A DNA stretch of 59,375 nucleotides from Pseudomonadota bacterium (GCA_021813365.1 JAKALB010000005.1:1-59375), one strand, 5' to 3'; shown: positions 25,246 to 35,276, numbered from the stretch's first letter. Numbers and translations are program-made. The notes: generated by a model from the letters alone, not told the origin.

Positions 25246-25803
25246 TCAATCCATCAGCGCGGCCAGCACCGCCAGCGCCTCGGGGCTGTCCCATTCGGCG
25301 CCGCCGATCAGCCGCGCGACCTCCTCGCCTGCCGGGCTCACGATCACCGTCACCGGCAGTCCCAGCACCCCCATCTGCCTGGCCAGATCCGATTGCGGGT
25401 CGCGCAGCAGCGGCAGGCTGGTCACCCCGGCCTCGGCAAAGAACCTGCGTATGCCTTCCACGGTATTGCGCCCCGTGGCCACCGGCACCACCGCGATGCC
25501 CGGCATCGCTGCCTGCAGCCGCTCCAGCGAGGGCATCTCCTTGCGGCAGGGCGCACACCAGGTCGCCCAGAAGTTCAACACCATCCATTTTCCGGCATAG
25601 GGCTGCAGGCTCTTCGCCACATCCATGTCATCAAGCAGCTGCACCTCGGGCAGGGCCCTGGGTGCCTCGCCGAACACCAGCTTTTCCATCTCGCCAGTGG
25701 CCAAGGGCCGCGCCGACGCCACATCGGCCATCACGCCGGTCGCTGCGGCATTTGCGCCAAGCATCAAGCCCGTATACAGGACTGCCCAAAGCATCTTCCG
25801 CAT
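25246..25803 (-). CDS. TlpA-like thiol:disulfide oxidoreductase, exported
   Basis: 185 residues. An N-terminal hydrophobic segment after [16 protein letters not shown] serves as signal or anchor. The thioredoxin fold follows with the active site [14 protein letters not shown] and the cis-proline loop [10 protein letters not shown]. Such proteins reduce disulfides in the periplasm, often in cytochrome c maturation or copper centre assembly. Start ATG 25803; divergent from argH with 22 bases between, so the promoters must overlap. Confidence 0.88.
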   Translation of the reverse strand: MRKMLWAVLYTGLMLGANAAATGVMADVASARPLATGEMEKLVFGEAPRALPEVQLLDDMDVAKSLQPYAGKWMVLNFWATWCAPCRKEMPSLERLQAAMPGIAVVPVATGRNTVEGIRRFFAEAGVTSLPLLRDPQSDLARQMGVLGLPVTVIVSPAGEEVARLIGGAEWDSPEALAVLAALMD

Positions 25804-25825
25804 TTCCGCACCTTTCGAGGCCGCC

Positions 25826-27229
25826 ATGACCCAAGTGAAACCCGATACCGCCGCCAATACCATGTGGGGCGGGCGCTTTGCCACCGGGCCGGATGCGATC
25901 ATGACGGCGATCAACGCCTCGATCGGGTTCGACAAGCGGCTCTATGCCCAGGACATCGCCGGCAGCCGCGCCCATGCCGCCATGCTGGCCGCCACCGGTA
26001 TCCTCAGTGCTAGCGATGCCGAAGCCATCCGGGAAGGGCTGCTCACGGTCTTGTCAGAAATCGAATCCGGCCAGTTCGCCTTCCGCGCCGATCTGGAAGA
26101 CATCCATCTGAACGTGGAATCGCGCCTGACCGAGCTGGTGGGCGAGGCCGGCAAGCGCCTGCACACCGCCCGCAGCCGGAACGACCAGGTGGCGGTGGAT
26201 TTCCGCCTGTGGGTGCGTGACCAGTGCGATGCGGCGATGTCCGGCCTGACCACGCTGATGCGGGCCTTCCTGGCCCAGGCCGAGGCCGGGGCAGATTGGG
26301 TCATGCCGGGCTTCACCCATTTGCAGACGGCCCAGCCGGTCACCTGGGGTCATCACATGATGGCCTATGTCGAGATGTTCGCGCGCGACCGCGGCCGCTT
26401 TGAAGATGCGCGCCGCCGGATGAACGAATGCCCCCTGGGTGCGGCGGCGCTGGCCGGCACGGGCTTTCCCATCGACCGCCACATGACCGCCAGGGCCCTG
26501 GGCTTTGACCGACCCACGGCCAACAGTCTCGATTCCGTGGCCGACCGCGACTTCGCGCTCGAGTTCCTCGGCGCTGCCTCGATCTGCGCCATGCATCTGT
26601 CGCGCTTTGCCGAGGAGCTGGTGATCTGGTCCTCGGCCCAGTTTCGCTTCGTTCGGCTTTCCGACAAGTGGACCACCGGCAGTTCCATCATGCCGCAAAA
26701 GAAGAACCCCGACGCGGCCGAACTGCTGCGGGCCAAGATCGGGCGTATCCTGGGGGCGACCTTTGCGCTCTTCACGGTGATGAAGGGCCTGCCGCTGACC
26801 TATTCCAAGGACATGCAGGAGGACAAGGAGCAGGTCTTCGACGCCGCCGATACGCTGATGCTGGCGCTGGCCGCCATGACCGGCATGGTGGCCGACATGA
26901 CGGCCAACCGCGACGCGCTGAGAGCCGCCGCCGCCAGCGGATTCTCGACCGCGACCGATCTGGCCGACTGGCTGGTCCGGTCGCTGGGCCTGCCGTTCCG
27001 CACCGCGCATCACGTCACCGGCAGCCTGGTCGCCCTGGCCGAGGCGAAGGGCTGCGATCTGCCCGATCTGACGCTGGCCGAGATGCAATCCGCCCATCCC
27101 GGCATATCCGAAGAGGTCTTTTCCGTCCTTGGCGTCGAGAATTCGGTGCGCTCGCGGCAGAGCTACGGCGGAACCGCGCCGGATCAGGTGCGCTCCCAGA
27201 TCGCCCGCTGGAAAGCCGCGCTGGGTTAG
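25826..27229 (+). CDS. argH: Argininosuccinate lyase
   Basis: 467 residues. The fumarase/aspartase superfamily signature [15 protein letters not shown] is intact, as are [13 protein letters not shown] and [15 protein letters not shown]. It splits argininosuccinate to arginine and fumarate, the last step of arginine synthesis. Start ATG 25826 ([18 protein letters not shown]) chosen from the conserved N-terminus; an earlier start would overlap the divergent thioredoxin gene. Confidence 0.96.
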   Translation: MTQVKPDTAANTMWGGRFATGPDAIMTAINASIGFDKRLYAQDIAGSRAHAAMLAATGILSASDAEAIREGLLTVLSEIESGQFAFRADLEDIHLNVESRLTELVGEAGKRLHTARSRNDQVAVDFRLWVRDQCDAAMSGLTTLMRAFLAQAEAGADWVMPGFTHLQTAQPVTWGHHMMAYVEMFARDRGRFEDARRRMNECPLGAAALAGTGFPIDRHMTARALGFDRPTANSLDSVADRDFALEFLGAASICAMHLSRFAEELVIWSSAQFRFVRLSDKWTTGSSIMPQKKNPDAAELLRAKIGRILGATFALFTVMKGLPLTYSKDMQEDKEQVFDAADTLMLALAAMTGMVADMTANRDALRAAAASGFSTATDLADWLVRSLGLPFRTAHHVTGSLVALAEAKGCDLPDLTLAEMQSAHPGISEEVFSVLGVENSVRSRQSYGGTAPDQVRSQIARWKAALG

Positions 27230-27259
27230 GTCAGGCTGGCCGCAATCAGGGAGGGTTTC

Positions 27260-27406
27260 ATGGTGCGTGCGGTGTTGTTGCTTCCGGTTGTCGGATTTCT
27301 GGCCTTCGGATTTCTGGCCTCTTGTGGCGCGGATGGCGCCCCGGTCGCGCCCGGTGTGACGATGAGTGGCAGCGCAAGCGTCGGCATCGCCAGGGACGGC
27401 GGCTGA
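27260..27406 (+). CDS. Small lipoprotein downstream of argH (LptM-like candidate)
   Basis: 48 residues from ATG 27260, with CAGGGAGGG upstream. A hydrophobic signal ends in the lipobox FLASC (Cys22), followed by a short Gly/Ala/Pro-rich tail. A small lipoprotein after argH and before lysA is a common order in alphaproteobacteria, and some are annotated as LptM-type, helpers of LptD assembly; that assignment is by position only. The signal region is encoded by a perfect 15-base direct duplication (27291-27305 and 27306-27320). Confidence 0.8.
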   Translation: MVRAVLLLPVVGFLAFGFLASCGADGAPVAPGVTMSGSASVGIARDGG

Positions 27407-27538
27407 CCGGGCTCGCTGCGGCAGGGGCGATTCCTCGCGCTGGCCAGGCTTGCACGGCGAAATCCGCAATCCCGCCACATTTCCTGCACGATTGCCTGTC
27501 AGTTTCCGGTTTCGAAACAATGCGACCGGGAGAGCCAC

Positions 27539-28732
27539 ATGGCCGCCTCTGAAACTCCGAACGCCGGCCTGACCCGCGCCAGCGCCCCGACAATGCACAG
27601 CCGCGCGCTGGTGGAAGTGGTGGCGCGCAAATTCGGAGTCAGCCCGCTGAGGCAGTTTGCCGACATGTGGCGGCTGAAGGGCGGGCAGACCCGGATCGTC
27701 GCCAGGGAATATTACGAATACCAGCTTTACCTCCCCGACCTGTCGCTGGCGCAGAAAAAGGAATTCGTCGGCGAGAGGGGCAGCCTGGCACTGAACCTGC
27801 GCCTGGCTCCTCCCGGCTTTACCAACATGCGCAACTTCCTGGCCGACAAGGTCGGGCTGACCACGCTGATGGGCGGCCTCGGCCTTCCCACCACCCGCAT
27901 CCAGGCCTGCTATCACCCGTTTCGCGGCTTCGGCGGCACGCGCACCCTGCGCTCGGCCGCCGAGATTCGCAGCTTCCTGACCGATCAGGCCCGCTTTCCC
28001 CTGTTCGGCAAGCCGATCCGCGGCGCGGGGTCCTTCGGATCGGTCTCGATCCTGGGGCTTCAGGGCGAGGTCGCCCGACTGGCCAATGGCACCTCGCTCG
28101 ACCTGACCGTGCTTTGCGCCCAGATCGAAGGCTGCTCGGATTACGGCTATGTCTTTCAGGACGCCGTGACCCCGCATCCCCTGATCGAGGCCGTCTCGGG
28201 TGCCCGGGCCGTTTCCACGATCCGCGCGGTCACCGTGAATGCCAATGACCGCCCGCAGATGCTCTATGCCCTGTGGAAGCTGCCCGCGGCCACGGCGATG
28301 AGCGACAATTTCTGGCAGGCCGGCAGCCTGATCGCCCTGGTCAACTGCGTGACCGGCATGGTCGAGAAGGTGCGCCATGGTTCGGGCATTGACACGCAAT
28401 GGGTCACGGCGCACCCGGCCACCGGCCTGCCCCTGCAGGGGATCGCCCTGCCGAACTGGCAGGCCGTGGTGGACCTGGCGACCGCTGCCCATGCCGTGGT
28501 GCCTGACAACGGGATCCTGGGCTGGGACATTGCACTGACGCCGGAGGGCGCCTGCCTGATCGAATGCAACGAAAACACCGGCCACGGGCTTTACCAGCTG
28601 GCTTCGGGCCGCGGCGTGCTGAACGCCGATTTCGCCCCGACCTTTGCCGCGATCGAGGCGCGCAACGCCCGGCTGATCGCCGCCTTCGACGCCCGCCGCA
28701 GGGCCTATCAGGCCGCCAAGGCACGGGCGTGA
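27539..28732 (+). CDS. Sugar-transfer-associated ATP-grasp protein
   Basis: 397 residues. The middle and C-terminal parts resemble the ATP-grasp fold of the PF14397 type: FPLFGKPIRGAGSFGSVSI in the ATP-binding region, and the metal-binding end GWDIALTPEGACLIECNENTG. These proteins are often found with polysaccharide genes, but the reaction is unproven. GGGAGAG precedes ATG 27539. It lies between the small lipoprotein and lysA genes, on the same strand, where related genomes usually have lysA directly. Confidence 0.82.
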   Translation: MAASETPNAGLTRASAPTMHSRALVEVVARKFGVSPLRQFADMWRLKGGQTRIVAREYYEYQLYLPDLSLAQKKEFVGERGSLALNLRLAPPGFTNMRNFLADKVGLTTLMGGLGLPTTRIQACYHPFRGFGGTRTLRSAAEIRSFLTDQARFPLFGKPIRGAGSFGSVSILGLQGEVARLANGTSLDLTVLCAQIEGCSDYGYVFQDAVTPHPLIEAVSGARAVSTIRAVTVNANDRPQMLYALWKLPAATAMSDNFWQAGSLIALVNCVTGMVEKVRHGSGIDTQWVTAHPATGLPLQGIALPNWQAVVDLATAAHAVVPDNGILGWDIALTPEGACLIECNENTGHGLYQLASGRGVLNADFAPTFAAIEARNARLIAAFDARRRAYQAAKARA

Positions 28733-28901
28733 CTCCCGCAATGCTTCCTCGGCGGCACATCGTGATGCAGCGGCCGGGCCTGCGGCCTTTCCCTTTCCCG
28801 GTGCGAGCTTGTCCGCAAAGTCGAAACCCGGCCGGTGCGGCCAGGTTGTCGCGCGGGGGGAAGCTGCTATACCGCGCACAGAGGCGGCGCGGAGACGGGA
28901 C

Positions 28902-30167
28902 TTGGATCACTTTACCTACAAGGGCGGCAACCTGCATGCCGAGGACGTGTCCCTTGCCGAAATCGCGGCTCAGGTCGGCACGCCCTTCTACTGCTATTCC
29001 GCCGCAACCCTGACCCGGCATTACCGCCTGTTCACCGAGGCACTGTCTCCCCTGCCACACCTGGTGTGCTTTGCGATCAAGAGCCTGTCCAACGTGGCCG
29101 TGCTCAAGCTGCTGGGCGATCTGGGCGCCGGGATGGATGTCGTTTCGATCGGTGAATACCTGCGCGCCAGGGCGGCGGGCGTGCCCGGCAACCGGATCGT
29201 CTTTTCGGGAGTAGGCAAGACCCGGAACGAGATGCACCAGGCCCTGCAAGGTGGCATCCGCCAGTTCAACGTGGAAAGCGAGCCCGAGATGCGGGCGCTC
29301 TCGGACGTCGCCGTCAGCCTGGGGGTCAGGGCACCGATCGCCATCCGGGTCAACCCCGATGTCGACGCCAGAACGCATGAGAAAATCGCCACCGGCAAGA
29401 AGGAAAACAAGTTCGGAATCCCGATTTCCCGTGCGCGTGAGGTCTATGCCGAAGCCGCGCGCCTGCCTGGTCTGGAGGTTGTGGGCGTCGATGTCCACAT
29501 CGGCAGCCAGTTGACCGAGTTGTCTCCATTCGAGGCCGCCTTCACCCTGGTGCGCGAGCTGACCCTGCAACTGCGCGCCGATGGCCATGCGATCACCCGG
29601 CTGGACCTGGGTGGTGGACTGGGAATCCCCTATACCCGCTCCAACGAGGCCCCGCCCCTGCCCAACGATTACGGTGCGATGGTGAAACAGGTGCTGGGCG
29701 ATCTTGGAGCCGAGATCGAGATCGAGCCGGGCCGACTGATTTCCGGCAATTCCGGGGTGCTGGTGTCGCAGGTCATCTATGTGAAACATGGCGAAGGCCG
29801 CGATTTCCTGATCCTGGATGCCGCGATGAACGACCTGGTTCGCCCCAGCATGTATGGGGCACATCACGATATTCTGGCCGTGCGGGAACCGCCTGCAGGC
29901 GCGCCCAGCCAGCCCTATGATGTGGTGGGCCCGGTGTGCGAGACCGGCGATACCTTCGCCAGAGCCCGCGAACTGCCGCTGTTTGCCGAGGGCGACCTGG
30001 TCGCCTTCCGCTCGGCCGGGGCCTATGGCGCGGTCATGGCGTCCGAATACAACACCCGGCCCCTCGTGCCCGAGGTTCTGGTGGCCAGGGATCACTTCGC
30101 CGTCATCCGCGCGCGTCCCAGCTATGACGAAATCTTGAAGCGGGATAGCATCCCGCCATGGCTTTAA
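28902..30167 (+). CDS. lysA: Diaminopimelate decarboxylase
   Basis: 421 residues from TTG 28902 (DHFTYKGGNLHAEDV). Fold type III PLP enzyme: the PLP lysine is Lys60 in CFAIKSLSN, an unusual version of the AVKANSN motif; HIGSQ, GGGLGIPY and EPGRLISGNSG bind PLP phosphate; GPVCETGDTFA supplies the partner-subunit cysteine. It makes lysine from meso-diaminopimelate. A start further upstream would add arginine-rich sequence not typical of LysA, so the TTG is preferred. 27 bases upstream of the TIGR02302 gene. Confidence 0.94.
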   Translation: MDHFTYKGGNLHAEDVSLAEIAAQVGTPFYCYSAATLTRHYRLFTEALSPLPHLVCFAIKSLSNVAVLKLLGDLGAGMDVVSIGEYLRARAAGVPGNRIVFSGVGKTRNEMHQALQGGIRQFNVESEPEMRALSDVAVSLGVRAPIAIRVNPDVDARTHEKIATGKKENKFGIPISRAREVYAEAARLPGLEVVGVDVHIGSQLTELSPFEAAFTLVRELTLQLRADGHAITRLDLGGGLGIPYTRSNEAPPLPNDYGAMVKQVLGDLGAEIEIEPGRLISGNSGVLVSQVIYVKHGEGRDFLILDAAMNDLVRPSMYGAHHDILAVREPPAGAPSQPYDVVGPVCETGDTFARARELPLFAEGDLVAFRSAGAYGAVMASEYNTRPLVPEVLVARDHFAVIRARPSYDEILKRDSIPPWL

Positions 30168-30194
30168 CCAAAGGGGCAGCAAAGCAGAGGATCC

Positions 30195-32639
30195 GTGACC
30201 GAAGCTGAAACCGATCTGGGCCTGCGGCGCATGCGGCGCCCGATCCGGCTGACCCTTCTGGGCCTCTGGGCGGAACGGCTTGTCCGGTGTTTCTGGCCGC
30301 TCTGGTCCTTGCTGATCACCGCTTTCGCGGCATTGGCCTTCGACGCGCAGGACCGGCTGCCGCTGGAGGCGTTCTGGTTCGGCACCGTTTCGATCCTGCT
30401 GGGCGGGCTGTGGGCCGCGATCTGGGGCCTGCGCCAGTTCCGCCTCCCGACCCTGACCGAGGCGCGCGCCCGCGTCGACGCCCGCCTGCCCGGCCAGCCC
30501 ATCGCTGCCCTGCTGGACAAACCCGCCCTGGGCCAGAACGACCCGGTGGGTCGCGCGCTGTGGGCCGCGCATCAGCAACGCATGGCCGCCCGGGCCGCCA
30601 AGGCCGCCGCTGTTGCACCCGACCTGAAACTGGCCCGCCGCGACCCCTATGCGCTGCGCTATGTCGCGCTGCTGGCGTTCACCATGGCGCTGATGTTCGG
30701 CTCGATCTGGCAGGCGGCCTCGGTCACGGGCCTGGTGCCGGGGGGCGCCGCCGCGCAACTGGCCGTCGGCCCCGCCTGGGAAGGCTGGGCCGAGCCACCC
30801 GCCTACACCGGCAAGCCGCGCCTTTACCTGGCCGATCAGACCGGCCCCGACCTGTCGCTGCCGGTGGGCACCCGCATCCGCCTGCGGCTCTATGGCGATC
30901 CGGGCAGGCTGATCCTGGCCGAAACCGTCTCGGGCCGGACCGAGGTGCCGCCCGCATCGGCCCCGGCGCAGGAATTCACCGTCACGCGGTCGGGCAAGCT
31001 GGCGATCGAAGGTGACGGCGGGCGCGAATGGCGGCTTGAGGCCACGCCCGACCAACCGCCGACGCTGACCGTCTCGGGGCCCGTCACCCGCGAGCCCGAC
31101 GGCAAGTTCGGCCTGCGATTCCAGGCCCAGGACGATTACGGCGTGATGAAGGGCGAAGTCTCGATCGCGCTGGACATGGACCAGCTGGATCGCCGCCATG
31201 GCCTGGCCATCGACCCCGAACCCCAGGCCCTGGCCCCGGTGACGCTGGATCTGCCCCTGCCGATGAAGCGCGACCGCACCCGGATCGCCGAACAGTTGAC
31301 CGACGACCTGTCGCAAAGCCTGCTGTCCAACCTGCCCGTCACCCTGACCCTCTCGGTCACCGATGCCGCGGGCCAGACCGGCACCGCCCCGGCTATCCAT
31401 GCCGCCCTGCCCGGCCGCCGCTTCTTCGATCCGCTGGCCCGGGCGCTGATCGAAATGCGCCGCGATCTGATGTGGAACCGCGCCAATGCCGCCCGGACCG
31501 CGAAGATCCTGAAGGCCCTCACCTGGAAGCCGGAGGGTTTCATCGTCAACGACCGCGCCTATCTGCGGCTGCGCGTCCTGATCCGCCAGCTGGACGGCGC
31601 CGGCGTCAGCCTCAGCGCCGAATCCCGCGATGCCATGGTTCAGGAGCTGTGGAAGATCGCGGTTCTGGTCGAGGAAGGCGATCTCGCCTCGGCCCTCGAG
31701 CGCCTGCGCCGGGCCGAGGACCGCCTGTCCGAAGCCATCCGGAACGGCGCTTCGCAGGACGAGATCGACAAGCTGATGCAGGAGATGCGCCAGGCGCTGG
31801 ACAATTACCTGCGCCAGCAGGCCGAACAGAATGGCCAACAGCAGGACCAGGCGCAGAACGGCCCCTCGATGACCATGACCCAGGACCAGCTGCAATCGAT
31901 GCTGGACAAGCTGCAACAGCTGATGAACGAAGGTCGCACCGCCGAGGCACAGGAACTGATGGATCAACTGCGCCAGTTCCTGGAAAACATGCGCGTGACC
32001 CAGGGGCAGGGCTCCGGCCAGGGCAACCCTGGCCAGCAGGCGATGCGCGAACTCGGCCAGACGCTGAAGGATCAGCAGGGCCTGGCCGACGACAGTTTCA
32101 AGGGCCTGCAGCAGCAGAACCAGGACGGCGACGGCCAGGATGGCCAGGGCCTGGCCGACCGCCAGGGCGAATTGCGCGACAAGCTGGGCCGGCTGAAGGG
32201 CACTCTGCCCGGAGCCGGCAACCCCCAGGGCGAGGAAGGCCAGAAACAGCTGGATCGCGCGGCCCGTGCCATGGACGAAGCCGAACAGGCGCTGCGCGAC
32301 GGCAACCTGGGCGATGCGCTGGACAAGCAGGCCGAGGCGATGGATGCCCTGCGCGAAGGCATGAAGGATTTCGGCCGGGCCCTGGCGCAGAACGACCCGA
32401 CCGGCAACCAGGGCGGCGCGACCGAGGCCGACCGGCAGGATCCGACCGTCGGCCGCGACCCGCTGGGCCGGTCGCTGGGCGCCGAGGGCCGGATGGGCTC
32501 GGATGCCAACATGCTGCAGGGACCGGATGTCTATCGCCGCGCGCAGGATCTGCTGGACGAAATTCGCAAGCGCGCCGGCGAACAGAACCGCCCCGAAGAC
32601 GAACGCAGCTACCTGAAGCGGCTGCTGGATCTGTTTTGA
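30195..32639 (+). CDS. TIGR02302/DUF4175 family membrane protein
   Basis: 814 residues from GTG 30195 (AGAGGA upstream). Two transmembrane segments lie in the first ~75 residues and one around 160-175, then a long extracytoplasmic part. The C-terminal third is rich in Gln, Asn, Asp and Gly (for example NGQQQDQAQNGP, LQSMLDKLQQLMNEG), with predicted helical repeats. This family conserves its place after lysA in Rhodobacterales; the function is not known. Ends with DERSYLKRLLDLF. Confidence 0.88.
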   Translation: MTEAETDLGLRRMRRPIRLTLLGLWAERLVRCFWPLWSLLITAFAALAFDAQDRLPLEAFWFGTVSILLGGLWAAIWGLRQFRLPTLTEARARVDARLPGQPIAALLDKPALGQNDPVGRALWAAHQQRMAARAAKAAAVAPDLKLARRDPYALRYVALLAFTMALMFGSIWQAASVTGLVPGGAAAQLAVGPAWEGWAEPPAYTGKPRLYLADQTGPDLSLPVGTRIRLRLYGDPGRLILAETVSGRTEVPPASAPAQEFTVTRSGKLAIEGDGGREWRLEATPDQPPTLTVSGPVTREPDGKFGLRFQAQDDYGVMKGEVSIALDMDQLDRRHGLAIDPEPQALAPVTLDLPLPMKRDRTRIAEQLTDDLSQSLLSNLPVTLTLSVTDAAGQTGTAPAIHAALPGRRFFDPLARALIEMRRDLMWNRANAARTAKILKALTWKPEGFIVNDRAYLRLRVLIRQLDGAGVSLSAESRDAMVQELWKIAVLVEEGDLASALERLRRAEDRLSEAIRNGASQDEIDKLMQEMRQALDNYLRQQAEQNGQQQDQAQNGPSMTMTQDQLQSMLDKLQQLMNEGRTAEAQELMDQLRQFLENMRVTQGQGSGQGNPGQQAMRELGQTLKDQQGLADDSFKGLQQQNQDGDGQDGQGLADRQGELRDKLGRLKGTLPGAGNPQGEEGQKQLDRAARAMDEAEQALRDGNLGDALDKQAEAMDALREGMKDFGRALAQNDPTGNQGGATEADRQDPTVGRDPLGRSLGAEGRMGSDANMLQGPDVYRRAQDLLDEIRKRAGEQNRPEDERSYLKRLLDLF

Positions 32640-32710
32640 GACCGGGCCCGGCCGCTGCGAAGCGCCCGCCAGAGCGACATCCTCGCCTTGCGACGGCTGC
32701 CGTCTCGAAG

Positions 32711-32759
32711 AGGGGGCGCTGCCCCCTGCGACCCCCGGGATATTTCGGGCAAGGTGAAA
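32711..32759 (+). repeat. Dispersed hairpin-plus-core element, copy 6
   Basis: Hairpin AGGGGGC/GCCCCCT followed by CGGGATATTTCGGGCAAGGTGAAA, 70 bases past the end of the TIGR02302 gene. Confidence 0.8.
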
Positions 32760-32894
32760 TGGGGGCCGGGCCCGCGGCGGGCTGGTGGGGATGTCACGCT
32801 TCGCAACAGCCCCACCGAGTCTTGCGCTTTGGCCGCGGCCGCGACCTTCCGTTCAGAATGCAGGCGCGGAATTTTCTGCGCCCGCACATTGCGC

Positions 32895-32921
32895 TTGCGA
32901 GAAGGCACGCAACATTATAAC
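32895..32921 (+). promoter_or_regulatory. Weak candidate promoter of mcl1
   Basis: TTGCGA and TATAAC separated by 15 bases, about 45 bases before the start codon. The spacing is short, so only a tentative call. Confidence 0.3.
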
Positions 32922-32963
32922 CCGATCAGGTTCACACACGAAACTTACTTGCCGAGAGTGCTC

Positions 32964-33923
32964 ATGTCTTTTCGTCTGCAACCGCCCGCACCCGCCCGCG
33001 CCAATCGCTGCCAATTGTTCGCTCCGGGGTCGCGGCCCGAACTGTTTGTCAAGATGGCGGCCTCAGGCGCGGATGTGATCAACCTGGATCTGGAAGATTC
33101 GGTGGCACCGGATGACAAGCCGAAAGCACGCGAGGCCATCATCGCGGCAATTTCGGCGGTCGATTGGGGCAGGAAGGTGCTGTCGGTGCGCATCAACGCG
33201 CTGGACACGCCGTTCTGGTATCGTGATGTGGTTGATCTGCTTGAAAAAGCCGGCGACCGGCTGGACCAGGTCATGATCCCCAAGGTGGGCTGCGCCGAGG
33301 ACATCTATGCCGTGGATGCCCTTGTGACCGCAGTGGAACGCGCCATGGGCCGCAAAAAGCCGATCCGGTTCGAGGTGATCATCGAAAGCGCCGCCGGAAT
33401 TTCCCATGTCGAGGCGATTGCGGCCGCCAGCCCTCGTCTGGTGGCGATGAGTCTGGGCGCGGCGGATTTTGCGGCCAGCATGGGGATGCAGACCACCGGC
33501 ATCGGCGGGACGCAGGAAAACTACTACATGTTGCGCGATGGCGTGCGGCACTGGTCGGACCCGTGGCATTGGGCGCAGGCGGCCATCGTGGCGGCCTGCC
33601 GCACACATGGGTTGCTGCCGGTCGACGGGCCGTTCGGCGATTTCAACGATGACGAAGGCTTCCGCGCCCAGGCGCGGCGCGCGGCCACGCTCGGCATGGT
33701 GGGGAAATGGGCGATCCACCCCAAGCAGGTGGCGCTGGCCAATGAGGTGTTTACCCCCTCGGCATCGCAATTGACCGAAGCGCGCGAGATTCTGGCGGCG
33801 ATGGCGGCGGCCAAGGCGGCCGGACAGGGCGCGACGGTCTACAAGGGGAGGCTGGTGGACATCGCTTCGATCCGGCAGGCAGAGGTGATCGTGGCGCAGG
33901 CCGACCTGATCGGCGGGGCGTGA
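32964..33923 (+). CDS. mcl1: L-malyl-CoA/beta-methylmalyl-CoA lyase
   Basis: 319 residues of the HpcH/HpaI-CitE family. MSFRLQPPAPARANRCQLF, VINLDLEDSVAPDDK, VMIPKVG, FEVIIESAAGI, and the segment SLGAADFAASMGMQTTGI agree with Mcl1 of Rhodobacter. It cleaves beta-methylmalyl-CoA to glyoxylate and propionyl-CoA in the ethylmalonyl-CoA pathway and malyl-CoA to acetyl-CoA and glyoxylate. Start ATG 32964 from the conserved N-terminus; a much longer upstream frame runs through the repeat and is rejected. PhaA and PhaB, from the same pathway, are also in the window. Confidence 0.93.
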   Translation: MSFRLQPPAPARANRCQLFAPGSRPELFVKMAASGADVINLDLEDSVAPDDKPKAREAIIAAISAVDWGRKVLSVRINALDTPFWYRDVVDLLEKAGDRLDQVMIPKVGCAEDIYAVDALVTAVERAMGRKKPIRFEVIIESAAGISHVEAIAAASPRLVAMSLGAADFAASMGMQTTGIGGTQENYYMLRDGVRHWSDPWHWAQAAIVAACRTHGLLPVDGPFGDFNDDEGFRAQARRAATLGMVGKWAIHPKQVALANEVFTPSASQLTEAREILAAMAAAKAAGQGATVYKGRLVDIASIRQAEVIVAQADLIGGA

Positions 33924-34128
33924 CGGGCTTCGCTCGATACGGGGGCGGCGCGGTCACTGACGCCAGGTCGCAAGTGGCCCGGCTGCCCGGGGAGCGGAGG
34001 CCCGACGCAGCGTTTCAGGGGGAACACGCGCTCCGCAGGACGCCTGCGGGGCAGGTTGCCTTTGGCCCGGATTGCATCCGGCCGCGCGGCCGGCCATATA
34101 GGGCGTCGGTCTGATCCCGGAGAGTGCG

Positions 34129-35088
34129 ATGAACTACCTGGAATTCGAAAAGCCCCTGGCAGAGATCGAGGGCAAGGCCGAGGAACTGCGCGCCATGGCC
34201 CGGTCGAACCCGGCGACCGACGTGACCAAGGAAGCCGAGGCCCTCGACAGGAAGGCCGACGCGATGCTGCGGGATCTCTACAAAGGCCTGACACCCTGGC
34301 AGAAATGCCAGGTTGCCCGCCATCCCGAACGTCCGCATTGCAAGGACTATATCGAGGCGCTGTTCACCGAATTCACCCCGCTTGCCGGGGACCGGAACTT
34401 CGCCGAGGACGCCGCGGTGATGGGCGGCCTGGCGCGGTTCAATGACCAGCCGGTGATGGTGATCGGCCACGAAAAGGGTTCGGACACGAAAAGCCGGATC
34501 GAGCGGAATTTCGGCATGGCGCGACCGGAAGGCTATCGCAAGGCGATCCGCCTGATGGACCTGGCGCATCGCTTCAAGCTGCCGGTGTTCACCCTGGTCG
34601 ACACGCCCGGCGCCTATCCCGGCAAGGGCGCCGAAGAACGTGGCCAGGCCGAGGCGATCGCAAGGGCGACCGAGAAATGCCTGACCATCGGCGTGCCGCT
34701 GGTTTCGGTCATCATCGGCGAGGGCGGGTCGGGTGGGGCGGTGGCCTTTGCCACGGCCAACCGGATCGCCATGCTGGAACATTCGATCTATTCGGTCATT
34801 TCGCCCGAAGGCTGTGCCTCGATCCTGTGGAAGGATGCCGAAAAGATGCGCGAGGCGGCCGAGGCGCTGCGACTGACCGCACAGGACCTGCAGAAACTGG
34901 GCGTGATCGACCGGATCGTGAAGGAACCGCTGGGCGGGGCCCAGCGAGGCAGGAAAGAGACGATCGAGGCGGTGGGCAAGGCGCTGGAAGCCATGCTGAA
35001 GGAATTGTCCGGCAAGAAGCCCGACGCCCTGATCCGGGACCGGCGCGAGAAGTTCCTCGAGATGGGTTCAAAGGGGCTGGCCGCCTGA
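34129..35088 (+). CDS. accA: Acetyl-CoA carboxylase carboxyltransferase subunit alpha
   Basis: 319 residues. The N-terminal coiled helix ([19 protein letters not shown]), [32 protein letters not shown], and [17 protein letters not shown] with [11 protein letters not shown] identify AccA. Forms malonyl-CoA with AccD and biotinylated AccB, the first step of fatty acid synthesis. A single gene with its own promoter region (205-base gap upstream). Confidence 0.96.
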   Translation: MNYLEFEKPLAEIEGKAEELRAMARSNPATDVTKEAEALDRKADAMLRDLYKGLTPWQKCQVARHPERPHCKDYIEALFTEFTPLAGDRNFAEDAAVMGGLARFNDQPVMVIGHEKGSDTKSRIERNFGMARPEGYRKAIRLMDLAHRFKLPVFTLVDTPGAYPGKGAEERGQAEAIARATEKCLTIGVPLVSVIIGEGGSGGAVAFATANRIAMLEHSIYSVISPEGCASILWKDAEKMREAAEALRLTAQDLQKLGVIDRIVKEPLGGAQRGRKETIEAVGKALEAMLKELSGKKPDALIRDRREKFLEMGSKGLAA

Positions 35089-35143
35089 ACCCACCGGCGT
35101 AACACGCGCGGGAATTCAGGCAACCCATTGACCTGGAACGATT

Positions 35144-35162
35144 CCCTGAATGATTTTCAGGG
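35144..35162 (+). terminator. Candidate terminator hairpin after accA
   Basis: CCCTGAA-TGATT-TTCAGGG, followed by TTCGTTAA. A modest stem with a poor T-run, 55 bases after the accA stop. Confidence 0.45.
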
Positions 35163-35232
35163 TTCGTTAACCACGAATCCCGTCACGCCCGGCGGTTTGC
35201 CCTTGGTGCGCCTGCGGCGCAAGCCGCCTGGG

Positions 35233-35261
35233 TCGCCTCTGCGCTGACGCGCAACCGGCTC
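35233..35261 (+). repeat. 29-base dispersed repeat, copy B
   Basis: Identical to 24895-24923, about 10.3 kb away; here too immediately upstream of a core element. Confidence 0.8.
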
Positions 35262-35276
35262 CGATCTGCCTCCGGC

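Larger units (their letters stand above)
32640..32963. other. Intergenic stretch upstream of mcl1
   Basis: 324 bases without a gene. Contains a hairpin-plus-core element and the presumed leader and promoter of the malyl-CoA lyase gene. Confidence 0.6.

Noticed and set aside
26054-31967. Very long minus-strand open frames (about 940 and 1190 codons)
   Set aside because: Antisense to argH, the ATP-grasp gene, lysA and the TIGR02302 gene; no motifs and composition typical of shadows.
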